From JBGPLJ01 sp035644395 (GTDB taxonomy: Bacteria > Pseudomonadota > Gammaproteobacteria > Steroidobacterales > Steroidobacteraceae), in assembly GCA_035644395.1 (NCBI GenBank), contig DASQOR010000083.1, positions 54,600 to 118,599 of the forward strand: 64,000 nucleotides of DNA. The letters run 5' to 3'. Positions within the stretch are counted from its first letter, which is position 1. Every line of letters begins with the position of its first letter. Both the position numbers and the translations under genes were made by a program. This document shows positions 17,348 through 26,912 of the stretch, piece after piece. A model generated the notes under the pieces. That model did no database searches, was not told the DNA's origin, and saw nothing but the letters and a program-made list of their open reading frames with translations.

Positions 17348-17914
17348 ATGCAGATTTTCTGGGCCTTGCTGCCCCTCATTGCCTTTGTCGTCAGCTTCAA
17401 GCTGGCCGGCATCTACGTCGCGACCGGCATCCTGATCGGCGTCGCGCTGGCGCAGCTCTTCGCGCACCGCTGGCGCGCGGGCAGCTACAAGCCGATGCAC
17501 CTGCTGGTCGCGGGCCTTGCGATCGTGCTCGGCGGGGCGACGCTGCTGCTGCACGACCAGCGCTTCATCCAGTGGAAGGCGACGGTGCTTTTCTGGATCC
17601 TCGCGGTCGCCTTCCTCGTGAGCCAGTTCATCGGCAAGCGCACGCTCGTCGAGCGCCTGTTCCAGACGACGACGGAAATCGACTTCAAGCTCGAGCCGCG
17701 CCACTGGCGCACGCTCAATGCCGGCTGGGTGATTTTCTACGCCGCACTCGGCGCGCTCAACCTCTACGTTGCCTGGCACTACAGCCTCGACACCTGGGTG
17801 AACTTCAAGGCCTACGGACTCACCGCGCTCAACCTGCTCTTCGTGCTCCCGCAAGCTTTCTGGCTCGCCGCACGCGGCGACCTGGGGACGAAGTCGTCCG
17901 GGCCGCCGCCATGA
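17348..17914 (+). CDS. yciB: Inner-membrane septation protein A homologue (YciB/IspZ)
   Basis: A 188-aa membrane protein with five to six predicted helices, e.g. 2-20, 23-42, 51-68, 78-95, 125-143, 150-170. It contains the family elements FKLAGIYVATG, RFIQWKATVLFW and GWVIFYAALGALNLYVA. YciB affects envelope integrity and septation. The ATG at 17348 was chosen because the upstream 23 codons are Arg/Ala/Gly-rich and unlike the family. It overlaps bolA by 4 nt. Confidence 0.9.
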   Translation: MQIFWALLPLIAFVVSFKLAGIYVATGILIGVALAQLFAHRWRAGSYKPMHLLVAGLAIVLGGATLLLHDQRFIQWKATVLFWILAVAFLVSQFIGKRTLVERLFQTTTEIDFKLEPRHWRTLNAGWVIFYAALGALNLYVAWHYSLDTWVNFKAYGLTALNLLFVLPQAFWLAARGDLGTKSSGPPP

Positions 17915-18249
17915 ACGGGTCAGCCACCGACGCGCCCGGCCGGATCGAGCGCATGCGCAATGCACTTGCGGCGCTCGCGCCCGTGGAACTCGAAATCGTG
18001 GACGAGAGCCACCTGCATGCCGGGCACGACGGCGCAAAAAGCGGCCGCGGACACTACCGGCTGCGCATCGTCTCGCAGCACTTCGCCGGCCTCGCGTCGC
18101 TCGCACGCCATCGCGCGGTGTACGCAGCGCTTGGCAAGCTGATGTCATCGGACATCCACGCGCTCACGCTCGAAGCCCTGACTCCCGCGGAGGCGGCGCC
18201 GCCGTCCAGCCGCATTCTCTCCATCGCACGAGGATCCCATGAAGCGTAG
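17911..18249 (+). CDS. bolA: BolA-family protein
   Basis: A 112-aa BolA/IbaG-type protein with ESHLHAGHDGAKSGRGHYRLRIVS and a helix ending in HRAVYAAL. BolA proteins pair with monothiol glutaredoxins in Fe-S trafficking and some act on transcription. The GHYRLRIVS strand and the His cluster near the N-terminus are conserved. It overlaps yciB by 4 nt and the following lipoprotein gene by 11 nt. Confidence 0.9.
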   Translation: MNGSATDAPGRIERMRNALAALAPVELEIVDESHLHAGHDGAKSGRGHYRLRIVSQHFAGLASLARHRAVYAALGKLMSSDIHALTLEALTPAEAAPPSSRILSIARGSHEA

Positions 18250-19162
18250 AACGAAAACGACAGCGGCTCCGCGCGCGGCCACCGCTGCAACTGCCATCGC
18301 AACTGCCATTGTCGCGGGCATCGCGCTTACCGCATGCAACCAGCCGGCGGGCAACGCGCCCGCCGCAGGCGGCCCGGCGGGCACGACGGCGCAGCCGGCG
18401 CCGGCCAGCGCCCCCAGGCCGCCGGCTGTCGTCGACGGCACGCCCATCACCCACGAAGCGCTCGACTTCGTCGCCCGCAACAACGCCGGCAAGAAGTTCG
18501 ATGAGCTCACGGCCGAGCAGCAGAAGAAGCTCATCGACGAGCTCCTGCGCATCCAGTTGCTCGCGAACGAAGCCATTGCGAAGGGCAAGGACAAGGACCG
18601 GGACATCGTGCAATCGATCGAGCTCGGCCGGCTCAACGTGCTCATGCAGTCGACGCTCACCGACTACCTGAAGGACAAGCAGCCGACGGAAGCGGAAGTG
18701 CGTGCGTACTACGAGCAATGGATCAAGGACCTGCCGCGCATGCAGTATCACATTCACATGATCAGCGTGCAGACGCAGGGGTACGCGGAGGTCATGATCG
18801 CCGAACTGCGCAAGGGCGCCGACTTCGTCACCGTCGCGAAGCGTGAGGCGAGCGGCGAAGCCGCGAAGCAAAGTGCGGCCAACGGCGGCTGGGTCACGCT
18901 CGAAACCCTTGCGCCGGCACTGTCGAACGCCATCTCCGCGCTCAAGGTCGGACAGTACACGAACGACCCGGTCCAGCTGCCGGAGGGCTGGGGCATCATC
19001 AAGCTCGATGAAACGCGCGCGGCCGAAAAGCCGGATTTTGACCGTGTCCGTCAGAGCCTCGCGCGCGATCTGGCCTCGAAGAAGGTCGACGCGCTCGTCG
19101 ATGAGCTCAAGAAGAAGGCCAAGATCGAATATGCGACGGCGCCGCCCGCAACCGGCGGCTGA
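18239..19162 (+). CDS. Parvulin-type peptidyl-prolyl isomerase-like lipoprotein
   Basis: A 307-aa protein with a lipobox (GIALTAC, Cys about 32) after an Ala-rich signal peptide, a Pro/Ala linker, a SurA-N-like helical region (VDGTPITHEALDFVARNN to about 150) and a parvulin domain (YHIHMISVQTQGYAEVMIAELRKGADF onward, ending EGWGIIKLDETR). It probably acts as a periplasmic folding helper anchored to a membrane. It follows bolA with overlapping ends and converges on ligA with a 20-nt gap. Confidence 0.85.
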   Translation: MKRRTKTTAAPRAATAATAIATAIVAGIALTACNQPAGNAPAAGGPAGTTAQPAPASAPRPPAVVDGTPITHEALDFVARNNAGKKFDELTAEQQKKLIDELLRIQLLANEAIAKGKDKDRDIVQSIELGRLNVLMQSTLTDYLKDKQPTEAEVRAYYEQWIKDLPRMQYHIHMISVQTQGYAEVMIAELRKGADFVTVAKREASGEAAKQSAANGGWVTLETLAPALSNAISALKVGQYTNDPVQLPEGWGIIKLDETRAAEKPDFDRVRQSLARDLASKKVDALVDELKKKAKIEYATAPPATGG

Positions 19163-19182
19163 ACCCGCGGCGAGACCGGCGA

Positions 19183-21201
19183 CTACTTCGACAGCAACTC
19201 GAGGAATTCGCGCTCATCGAGCACGTGCACGCCGAGTTCCTCGGCCTTGCGGCGCTTCGAGCCGGCGTCGTCGCCCGCAACGACGAAATCGGTCTTCTTC
19301 GAGACCGAGCCCGCGACTTTCGCGCCGAGCGCCGTGAGGCGATCGGAAGCCGCGTCACGGGTCAGGGCGGCGAGCGTGCCGGTGAGCACCACCGTCTTGC
19401 CCGCGAACGGCGAGCGGCTCGCGAGCGGACGCTCGATGCCGGGCCAGTTCAAGCCGAGGCCAATGAGGTCGTCGATGACGTCTGCGTGCCGGGCCTCGTG
19501 CAGGAAGCGGTGAATGCTGCGCGCGATGATCGGCCCGACGTCGGGTACGGCGTCGATCTCCTCTTCGCTCGCGGCCCGCAGCGGCGCAAGGTCGCCGAAA
19601 TGCTGGGCTAGCGCGAGGGCAGTCGCTTCACCAACGTCGGGAATGCCGAGCGCATGCAGAAACCGCGGCAGCGTCGTCCGCTTGCTCCTGGCGAGCGCCT
19701 CCACCAGCTTGGCGGCGGACTTCTCTCCCATGCGGTCGAGTTCGGCGAGGGGACGCGCCTCGAGGCGAAAGAGATCGGCCGGTGTCGTGACCCGGTGGCG
19801 CTCGACCAGTTGATCGATCAGCTCGGTGCCGAGCCCCTGGATGTCGAGCGCCCGCCGGCCCGCAAAATGGCGCAGGGCTTCCTTGCGCTGTGCCCCGCAG
19901 ATAAAGCCGCCGGTGCAACGCGCGATCGCCTTCTCTTCCGTGCGCTCGACCGGCGAGCCGCACACGGGACAGACCGCGGGCAACACGACGACGCGTGCAT
20001 CCGGCGGGCGCCGCTCGAGGATGACGCGCGCGACCTCGGGGATCACATCTCCCGCCCGCCGCACGACCACGGTGTCGCCGATGCGCACGTCCTTGCGCTC
20101 GACCTCGTCCATGTTGTGCAGCGTCGCGTTGCTCACGGTCACGCCGCCGACGAACACCGGTTGCAGCCTCGCGACGGGCGTCAGCGCTCCGGTGCGGCCG
20201 ACCTGGAATTCGACGTCGCGCACGACGGTCAGCTCTTCCTCCGCCGGAAACTTGTGCGCAATCGCCCAGCGCGGCGCGCGCGATACGAAGCCAAGGGCCC
20301 GCTGGTCCGCCAGCGTGTCCACTTTATAAACGACGCCGTCGATCTGGTAGGCGAGCTCGCCGCGGCGCGCGCCGATATCGCGAAAATACTCGAGGCAGCC
20401 TGCGAGTCCGTGCACCCGACGGGTCTCGGGGCAGGTCCTGAGGCCCCAGCCCCGCAAGCGCGTCAGCATTTGCGTGTGGCTGTCCGCGATCGGCGCCTCG
20501 CCGCCGGCGCCGAGACCATAGAAAAAGATGTCGAGCGGACGCGCCGCGGCGAGCCGCGGATCGAGCTGCCGCAAGCTCCCGGCCGCGGCATTGCGCGGAT
20601 TCACGAGCGCCTTCTCGCTCCGCGCGAGCGCCCCCTCGTTGAAGCGGCGAAAGCCCTCGAGCGGCATGAAGACTTCGCCGCGCACCTCGAGCTCGGCGGG
20701 AAAGTCCGCGCCGAGGAGCCGCAGCGGCACCGACTTGATGGTGCGGATGTTGTGGGTGACGTCCTCGCCCGTCGTGCCGTCGCCGCGCGTCGCGCCCTGC
20801 ACGAGAACGCCCTTTTCATAGCGCAGGCTAACGGCGAGGCCATCGAGCTTCGGCTCCGCCGAGTAGTCGACCTCCGCCTCGCGCCCCAGACGTTCGCGGA
20901 CGCGTCGGTCGAATGCCCGGACCTCGTCTTCCGAGAACGCGTTGTCGAGCGACAGCATCGGCAGCCGATGCGCGACCTCGCCGAACGCCTTGAGCGCCGC
21001 ACCACCGACTCGCTGCGTCGGCGATTCCGGCGTGACGAGCTCCGGAAAATCGGCTTCGAGGCGCTTCAACTCCTGCATCAGCCGGTCATACTCGGCGTCC
21101 GGCACCTCCGGATCGTCAAGCACGTGATAGCGGTAGTTGTGCCGCTCGAGCTCGGCGCGCAGTTCCGCGGCGCGAGCACCGGCGGCCGCGACGGCGTTCA
21201 T
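19183..21201 (-). CDS. ligA: NAD-dependent DNA ligase
   Basis: Seals nicks using NAD. The 672-aa protein shows the adenylated lysine in EPKLDGLA (K118), the nucleotidyl-transferase core, OB fold, a four-cysteine zinc finger (CPVCGSPVERTEEKAIARC and following FIC), helix-hairpin-helix repeats (VGEATALALAQHF, PDVGPIIARSI) and a C-terminal BRCT domain (FAGKTVVLTGTLAALTRD). It is the distal gene of smc-zipA-ligA, 11 nt after zipA. Confidence 0.96.
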   Translation of the reverse strand: MNAVAAAGARAAELRAELERHNYRYHVLDDPEVPDAEYDRLMQELKRLEADFPELVTPESPTQRVGGAALKAFGEVAHRLPMLSLDNAFSEDEVRAFDRRVRERLGREAEVDYSAEPKLDGLAVSLRYEKGVLVQGATRGDGTTGEDVTHNIRTIKSVPLRLLGADFPAELEVRGEVFMPLEGFRRFNEGALARSEKALVNPRNAAAGSLRQLDPRLAAARPLDIFFYGLGAGGEAPIADSHTQMLTRLRGWGLRTCPETRRVHGLAGCLEYFRDIGARRGELAYQIDGVVYKVDTLADQRALGFVSRAPRWAIAHKFPAEEELTVVRDVEFQVGRTGALTPVARLQPVFVGGVTVSNATLHNMDEVERKDVRIGDTVVVRRAGDVIPEVARVILERRPPDARVVVLPAVCPVCGSPVERTEEKAIARCTGGFICGAQRKEALRHFAGRRALDIQGLGTELIDQLVERHRVTTPADLFRLEARPLAELDRMGEKSAAKLVEALARSKRTTLPRFLHALGIPDVGEATALALAQHFGDLAPLRAASEEEIDAVPDVGPIIARSIHRFLHEARHADVIDDLIGLGLNWPGIERPLASRSPFAGKTVVLTGTLAALTRDAASDRLTALGAKVAGSVSKKTDFVVAGDDAGSKRRKAEELGVHVLDEREFLELLSK

Positions 21202-21212
21202 GGCTTCCGGAG

Positions 21213-22016
21213 TCAGCGCGGGCCGGCGGCTGCAAGCCGCTCGAGCCGGTGCTGGTAATCGATCAGGCCTTCGCGGATGTTCAGCAACCGCTGCGCCGAC
21301 AGGCCCGCGCCCCTCTCGTCCTGCACCACGCCGTGCAGCCGGTCGGCAAGGCTCCGTGCCGCTTCGAGCAGGGTGTCGAAGGTCTGCATCGGCGGCAGGG
21401 CGCCCGGCAGTACGGCGAACAGCGTCACGCCCGGGTAACGCTTGCCGGCGACGTTGCCGAGATGGAAGGTGCCCGGTTCGACGAGACTCGCCACGCTGAA
21501 AATCGTCCGGCCTTCCATCTCCCGGTGGAAGATCTCGTAACGGCCATGGACGAGTTTCTCGGCGATGAGCGCAGCGACGAGCGCCTGTCCCTCGAAGCGC
21601 TCGAGCGGCGGCGCCGAAACGCGCAGCGTCACGATCCTCTGTTCCTTCGGCCAGGCGTCGATGGATGCCGTGCGCTCCGCCTGCTTGACGTCGGCCGCTG
21701 CCTCATCGAGCGAGGACAGCACGGGCTCGAGGACCGGCATCTCTTCTTCTTCCTCCGCGGCCCTGGACTCCTCGGCCTTGCGCCGCAGGCGTTCGAGTGC
21801 CGCCTTCTCGTCGTCCTCGTCCTGCGGCGCGGCGAGTGGCTGCGTGCGTGCCGTCTCGAGATGCTTCAGCGTGGGTTCGAAGCGCTCGCCCGAACGCTTC
21901 TCGGACTTGGCGCTCGCCTGCCTCGGCCGGCGCGTTTCCCAGATCCAGAGCCCCAGCAGGAAGAGCAATCCCAGCCCGACGAGAATCCAGCGCAATTCCT
22001 GCATGACGGCGCTCAC
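21213..22016 (-). CDS. zipA: Cell division protein ZipA
   Basis: Membrane tether for FtsZ at the septum. The 267-aa protein begins with a transmembrane helix (about 9-25, LRWILVGLGLLFLLGLWIW), then a charged Arg/Glu/Ala linker (about 30-130) and the C-terminal FtsZ-binding domain (VTLRVSAPPLERFEGQAL to the end). Position between smc and ligA matches Pseudomonas and supports the call. It overlaps the smc stop by 4 nt. Confidence 0.92.
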   Translation of the reverse strand: MSAVMQELRWILVGLGLLFLLGLWIWETRRPRQASAKSEKRSGERFEPTLKHLETARTQPLAAPQDEDDEKAALERLRRKAEESRAAEEEEEMPVLEPVLSSLDEAAADVKQAERTASIDAWPKEQRIVTLRVSAPPLERFEGQALVAALIAEKLVHGRYEIFHREMEGRTIFSVASLVEPGTFHLGNVAGKRYPGVTLFAVLPGALPPMQTFDTLLEAARSLADRLHGVVQDERGAGLSAQRLLNIREGLIDYQHRLERLAAAGPR

Positions 22017-25000
22017 ATGGCAGCCATGCGCACCGCTTCGTCGACATCCACGGCCACCAGCCGCGACACGCCCGGCTCGCTCATGGTCACGCCGATGAGC
22101 TGGGAAGCGAGTTCCATCGTGCTCTTGTTGTGCGTGATGAAGATGAACTGCACCTGATTGGACATGTCGCGCACGATGTCGCAGAACCGGCCGACATTGT
22201 TGTCATCGAGCGGTGCGTCGACCTCGTCGAGGAGGCAGAACGGCGCCGGGTTCAATTCGAAGATGGAGAACACCAGTGCAACCGCCGTCAGCGCCTTCTC
22301 GCCGCCCGAGAGCTGGCTGATCGTGCTGTTGCGCTTGCCCGGCGGGCGGGCCATGACCGCGACGCCCGCGCTCAGCACATCCTCGCCCGTCATCTCCAGG
22401 TACGCGTGGCCGCCGCCGAACAGACGCGGGAATTTCTCCTTGAGGCCGGCGTTGACGCGGTCGAACGTGTCCTGGAAGCGCGAGCGGGTTTCGCGGTCGA
22501 TCTTCTTGATCGCCGCATCGAGCGTGTCGAGCGCCTCGGTGAGGTCGGCGAACTGGCGGTCGAGGTATTCCTTGCGCTCGGACTGTTCGCGGAACTCGTC
22601 GATCGCCGCGAGGTTCACCTGGCCGAGCTTCTCGATGCGCTCGCGCGTCTCGGCAAGCGTCTGCTCCCACTGGGCGACGCCCGCTTCCGGCGGGAGGGCC
22701 GCGGATATCGCCGCGAGTTCGCTGCCGGTCGCGGCAAACTGCTCGGCAAGCGATTCACGGCGCACGTGGGTTTCCTGCGCGGCGAGACGCACGGCCTCCA
22801 TCTGTTCGCGCAAGGTGGAAACGGCCGTATCCCGATCGATGCGCTCTTCCTCGAGCGCGCGCAGCGCCGCGTCGGCCGCTTCCAGCGCTTCGCGCGCCGC
22901 CGCCAGCTCCGCATCGACGGTGATCCGGCTCGAGAGCAGTTCCTCTCGCTGGCGCTCGAGTTCCACCAGGGGTTCATCGCCGTCGCCGAGCTCGTTGGTG
23001 AGCTCGTTGCGACGCGCCGTCAGCTGATCGAGCTGGCCGCGCACGCGCGCGAGCGCGCCCTCGATCGTCGACTGCGTCGAGCGGCGCGACTCGAACTGGA
23101 TCGCGATGTCGCGCATTGCCGTCTGCCGCTCCTGGGCGAGCGAGCGCGACCGCGCGAGATCCGCCCGCAGCTGCTCGCGGTTGTCCTCGAGCTCGGGCTT
23201 GCGCCCTTCGAGCTCCTGCAGGGCGATGAGGCCCTCGTCGAGCCTGCGGTGGGCGCCGGTGAGTTCCGCGACGGTGCGCTCGAGCTCCCCCGCGAGCTCG
23301 TGTGCTTCCCCTGCGAGCTGCTCGAGGCGCTCGCGGTCGTGTTCCGCGCGCGTCCGCTTGGCTTCGAGGTCCGCGCGCAGATCCGCGTGATTGCGCTGCG
23401 CTTCCCCCATGGAAATGCGCAAGGCCTCGCGCGCTTCCTCGAGCTTCTCCGCGCGCGCGCGCGTCCCGGCGAGCGCCTTCGTCAATTCATCCGTGCGCTT
23501 CGTCGCGCCCTCGACCGCGGCGCGCGTCTGGCGCATGTCGTGTTCGCGCTCGAGCACACCCGCGTGCGTGTCCCGGTCGCGACTCACCCGCAGCCAATGG
23601 CGCCCGATCCAGATGCCCTCGGGCGTGATCAGCGATTCGCCGGGCGCGAGCATGCCGCGCCGGGCGAGCGCATCGTTCAGGTTCTCCGCCGTGAGCACGC
23701 CCGCCAGCAGCTCATCGACCACCGACGAACCGCGCACGCGGCTCGACAGCGTCGTCGCGGGACGGGCGCCGCGCGTCACCGACGGACCGCCGCCGACGAA
23801 AGACACCTGGCCCGCTTCGAGGTCCATCACCAGCCGCGCGACTGCATCGACCCCCTCGACGCATACGGCCTCGAGGTAGGAGCCCATGACGGTTTCGACC
23901 GCACGCTCCCAGCCCCGGTCGACGTCGATCGATTGCGCGAGCCGCGGCTTGCGGTCGAGCGCATGCCGGGCGAGCCATTCCATGACGCCCGCCTGCGACT
24001 GGCCGAGCGCCGCGCGCTGCAGGGCCTCGAGCGAAACGAGCCGCCCCTGCTGGCGCTGCAAGTCGCTCCGCGCGGTCTCGAGAGCGTCGGCCTCGCGACG
24101 CTCCGATTCCCGCGCATCGCCGATTTCCCCGGCGATCGTCCGCCAGCGTTCCTCGAGGCGTGCGCCCTCTTCGCGCGCAACCGATTCGCGTGCAGCGAGC
24201 GCCGCCGCCAGGCCTTGCGAGTCGCCGCCCGCGACCTCCGCCGACTCCGCCGCCAGCTTGTCCTGCTGTGCGCCGAGCCGGCGCTTCTGCGCCTCGAGCT
24301 GCTCGATGCGCGCCCGCTCGACTTCGATCTGCTGCCCGGCTTCGCCGGCCGCGCGGTTGAAGGTCTCCCAGTCCGTGCGCCAGGTTTCCAGCGCCTGCTC
24401 CGCGCTGCGGACCTCGGCATCGATTTCGGCCTCGGCAACGCGGGCCGCTTCGAGCTCGGGCTCGAGCTGGGTCAGGGCCCGCGCGAGTTCAACGAGCTGC
24501 GCTTCGTCGCGCCCGGCGTGCGTCGCCGCCTCCGCCATGTCGGCCACGGTCTGGTCGAGGTCGATGCGCTGCCGCTGGCGGAGCTCGCGCGTGTGCTGGA
24601 TCGTCTGCTCGGTCCGCGACAGGTCCGCGCCGAGCTGGTAGTAGCGGCCCTGCACTTTCGCGAGCCCCTCGTTGCTCTCGACGTGGCGTACGCGCGCCTT
24701 CTCGATCGCCGCCTCCACCGTCCGCAATTCGGCGATGGCTGCCTGCAACGCGGTCTCGCGCTCGCGGACCGCGGCGTTGCGTCCCTGCGCCTGTGAATCG
24801 AGTTCCAGGAGCCGCAGGGCGAGGAGTTCCGCGTGCAGCCGCCGCTCCTCCTCCTTGTGGCTCTGGTAGCGGCGAGCCGTGGCCGCCTGCCGCTGCAGGT
24901 GCCGGATCTGCTTGTCGACTTCCTCGCGCAGGTCCGTGAGCCGCGCGAGATTCTCGCGCGTGTGCCCGATGCGGTTCTCGGTTTCGCGGCGCCGCTCCTT

Positions 25001-25519
25001 GTACTTGGAGATGCCCGCAGCCTCCTCGAGGAAGGCGCGCATGTCGTCGGCGCGCGCTTCGATGAGGCGGGAAATCATGCCCTGCTCGATGATGGCGTAG
25101 CTGCGCGAGCCGAGGCCGGTGCCGAGGAAGAGCTGCGTGATGTCCTTGCGCCGGACGCGGATGCCGTTGATGAAATAGTCGGAGCGGCCGTCCCGCGAGA
25201 CGACCCGCTTCAGGCCGATCTCCGCATAGTTCGCGTATTCGCCGCCGATCTTGCCGTCCGCATTGTCGAACACGAGTTCGATCGCGGCGCTGCCGACGGG
25301 CTTGCGCGCGGCCGAGCCGTTGAAGATGACGTCCGCCATCGAATCGCCGCGCAGGTGCTTGGCGGAGATTTCACCCATCACCCAGCGCACCGCGTCGATG
25401 ATGTTCGACTTGCCGCAGCCGTTCGGACCGACGACGCCGGTCAGATTGCTCGGAAAACTAATCGTGGTGGGATCGATGAAAGACTTGAAGCCGGCGAGCT
25501 TGACCTTGGTAAGTCGCAT
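22013..25519 (-). CDS. smc: Chromosome segregation ATPase SMC
   Basis: ATPase of the SMC-ScpAB condensin. Starting at MRLTKVKLAGFKSF gives 1168 aa; the open frame runs upstream of that but is unlike SMC. It shows Walker A GPNGCGKS (31-38), two long coiled-coil arms around a central hinge (about 510-640, with SFVGGGPSVTRG), the signature LSGGEKALTAVAL and Walker B FCLLDEVDAPLDD. It heads smc-zipA-ligA and is divergent from queF. scpA and scpB lie at 13497-15193. Confidence 0.95.
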   Translation of the reverse strand: MRLTKVKLAGFKSFIDPTTISFPSNLTGVVGPNGCGKSNIIDAVRWVMGEISAKHLRGDSMADVIFNGSAARKPVGSAAIELVFDNADGKIGGEYANYAEIGLKRVVSRDGRSDYFINGIRVRRKDITQLFLGTGLGSRSYAIIEQGMISRLIEARADDMRAFLEEAAGISKYKERRRETENRIGHTRENLARLTDLREEVDKQIRHLQRQAATARRYQSHKEEERRLHAELLALRLLELDSQAQGRNAAVRERETALQAAIAELRTVEAAIEKARVRHVESNEGLAKVQGRYYQLGADLSRTEQTIQHTRELRQRQRIDLDQTVADMAEAATHAGRDEAQLVELARALTQLEPELEAARVAEAEIDAEVRSAEQALETWRTDWETFNRAAGEAGQQIEVERARIEQLEAQKRRLGAQQDKLAAESAEVAGGDSQGLAAALAARESVAREEGARLEERWRTIAGEIGDARESERREADALETARSDLQRQQGRLVSLEALQRAALGQSQAGVMEWLARHALDRKPRLAQSIDVDRGWERAVETVMGSYLEAVCVEGVDAVARLVMDLEAGQVSFVGGGPSVTRGARPATTLSSRVRGSSVVDELLAGVLTAENLNDALARRGMLAPGESLITPEGIWIGRHWLRVSRDRDTHAGVLEREHDMRQTRAAVEGATKRTDELTKALAGTRARAEKLEEAREALRISMGEAQRNHADLRADLEAKRTRAEHDRERLEQLAGEAHELAGELERTVAELTGAHRRLDEGLIALQELEGRKPELEDNREQLRADLARSRSLAQERQTAMRDIAIQFESRRSTQSTIEGALARVRGQLDQLTARRNELTNELGDGDEPLVELERQREELLSSRITVDAELAAAREALEAADAALRALEEERIDRDTAVSTLREQMEAVRLAAQETHVRRESLAEQFAATGSELAAISAALPPEAGVAQWEQTLAETRERIEKLGQVNLAAIDEFREQSERKEYLDRQFADLTEALDTLDAAIKKIDRETRSRFQDTFDRVNAGLKEKFPRLFGGGHAYLEMTGEDVLSAGVAVMARPPGKRNSTISQLSGGEKALTAVALVFSIFELNPAPFCLLDEVDAPLDDNNVGRFCDIVRDMSNQVQFIFITHNKSTMELASQLIGVTMSEPGVSRLVAVDVDEAVRMAAM

Positions 25520-25624
25520 AGGGCTGGGCACACCGCTCTTAAAGGACCCGCCGCATGGCACGGCGATGGCGCGGTAGTGTAAATTAAGAATGCTCTCCTG
25601 ACGATCATTCGACGAGGCTTTTCC

Positions 25625-26032
25625 ATGCCATCCCCCTCGCCGGCCAGGGCCGTTGCGGGCCAGACCCTCGAGACATTCGCGAATCCCGCGGCCGCCCGCG
25701 ATTACGTGATTCGCATGACGCTGCCGGAATTCACTTGCCTGTGTCCGAAAACGGGCCAGCCGGACTTCGCGACACTCGAGCTGGAATACGTGCCGGACGC
25801 GCTGTGCGTGGAACTGAAGTCGCTGAAGCTCTACATCGGGTCTTTCCGGGACCGCGGCGCCTTCCATGAAGCGGTGACGAACGAAATCCTGGACACCCTG
25901 GTCGGCGTCACCCGGCCGCGATTCATGCGCCTCACGGCGAAATTCAACGTCCGCGGCGGCATCTGCACGACGGTGGTCGCCGAGCATCGGGCTCCCGGCT
26001 GGACGCCTGCACCGGCCCTAAACCCGCCCTGA
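25625..26032 (+). CDS. queF: NADPH-dependent 7-cyano-7-deazaguanine reductase
   Basis: Reduces preQ0 to preQ1 in queuosine synthesis. The 135-aa protein is the short type I form (tunnel fold), with the nucleophilic Cys in FTCLCPKTGQPDFA (C40), the acid D47 and the substrate Glu in VELKSLKLY (E63). The C-terminal portion FNVRGGICTTV is conserved. A monocistronic gene upstream of dksA; I do not see a preQ1 riboswitch in the 105 nt between smc and this gene. Confidence 0.93.
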   Translation: MPSPSPARAVAGQTLETFANPAAARDYVIRMTLPEFTCLCPKTGQPDFATLELEYVPDALCVELKSLKLYIGSFRDRGAFHEAVTNEILDTLVGVTRPRFMRLTAKFNVRGGICTTVVAEHRAPGWTPAPALNPP

Positions 26033-26087
26033 ACGCGCGCTCGGGCCCGCTCGGCCCACCCTGCAATAACTGCGCCTGCGGCCCGAC

Positions 26088-26115
26088 TCGACAGGTCACC
26101 CGCCGTCGGTATAAT
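26088..26115 (+). promoter_or_regulatory. dksA promoter with GC-rich discriminator
   Basis: TCGACA (26088-26093), a 16-nt spacer and a perfect TATAAT (26110-26115), followed by CGCGCGC. The GC-rich discriminator right after the -10 is the hallmark of promoters repressed by ppGpp/DksA, which would allow feedback on dksA itself; that last point is inference. A GAGGGG ribosome-binding site lies 8 nt before the ATG at 26148. Confidence 0.7.
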
Positions 26116-26147
26116 CGCGCGCTCTCTGAATCCTGAGGGGCAGGTGC

Positions 26148-26912
26148 ATGGCGGCAAAAAAGGCTTCCGGCAAGGCGACCAAGCACAAATCGGCAGCGCC
26201 GAAGAAGGCGGTCGCGAAGCGGGCCAAGCCTCACAAGGCGAAGGCGGCGGCTCATCGCGCGGCGCCGGCTGCGCACAAGAAGGCGGCTGTCCCGCATAAG
26301 CCGGTGAAGGCTGTGGAGAAGCCTCACCCCGTTGCGCGCGCTCCCGAAAAGGCGCCGGAACGCGGCAGGTTCCCCGACAAGGCAAAATCGCCGGCGGGCG
26401 CCACGATCCTGCCGCTGCGTCCGATCTCCGTGATGCCGACCGCGGATGCCGGCGACGATGACGACAACGCCAGCCTTCTCGCTGGCCCGCGTAACGTCAA
26501 ACCGTACATCGCCAAGCGCGGCGAAGAGTACATGAACAAGGAACAGTCGGAGCACTTCCGGCTGATCCTCCACACCTGGAAGCGCGATCTCATGGAGGAG
26601 GTCGACCGCACCGTGCTTCACATGAAGGACGAGGCGGCGAATTTCCCCGACCCGAACGACCGGGCCACGCAGGAATCGGAGTTCAGCCTGGAGCTGCGCA
26701 CGCGCGATCGCGAGCGCAAGCTCATCCGCAAGATCGACGAGGCCCTGAAGCGCATCGAGGACGGCAGCTACGGCTACTGTCTCGAGACCGGCGAGGAAAT
26801 CGGCGTCAAGCGCCTGGAAGCCCGCCCGGTTGCAACGCTCTGCGTCGAGGCCCAGGAGCGCCGCGAGCGGCGCGAGAAGCAATACGGCGACCGCGACGAC
26901 CGCTACCGCTAG
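26148..26912 (+). CDS. dksA: DksA-family RNA polymerase-binding protein with two-cysteine finger and basic N-terminal tail
   Basis: RNAP secondary-channel regulator that works with ppGpp. The last 150 residues are DksA: coiled coil with LELRTRDRERKLIRKIDEAL and the finger YGYCLETGEE...LCVEAQ. The finger has C211-x2-T214-x17-C232-x2-A235, so only two of the four zinc cysteines remain, as in zinc-independent DksA2-type proteins. The first 75 residues are a Lys/Ala/Pro/His tail resembling histone H1 or AlgP; then an acidic DAGDDDDN patch. At 254 aa it is about 100 longer than E. coli DksA. It sits upstream of gluQRS, the canonical dksA position. Confidence 0.9.
   Translation: MAAKKASGKATKHKSAAPKKAVAKRAKPHKAKAAAHRAAPAAHKKAAVPHKPVKAVEKPHPVARAPEKAPERGRFPDKAKSPAGATILPLRPISVMPTADAGDDDDNASLLAGPRNVKPYIAKRGEEYMNKEQSEHFRLILHTWKRDLMEEVDRTVLHMKDEAANFPDPNDRATQESEFSLELRTRDRERKLIRKIDEALKRIEDGSYGYCLETGEEIGVKRLEARPVATLCVEAQERRERREKQYGDRDDRYR

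Noticed and set aside
25520..25624. preQ1 riboswitch before queF
   Set aside because: The short C-rich loop and A-rich tail of preQ1 aptamers are not present in the 105-nt gap.
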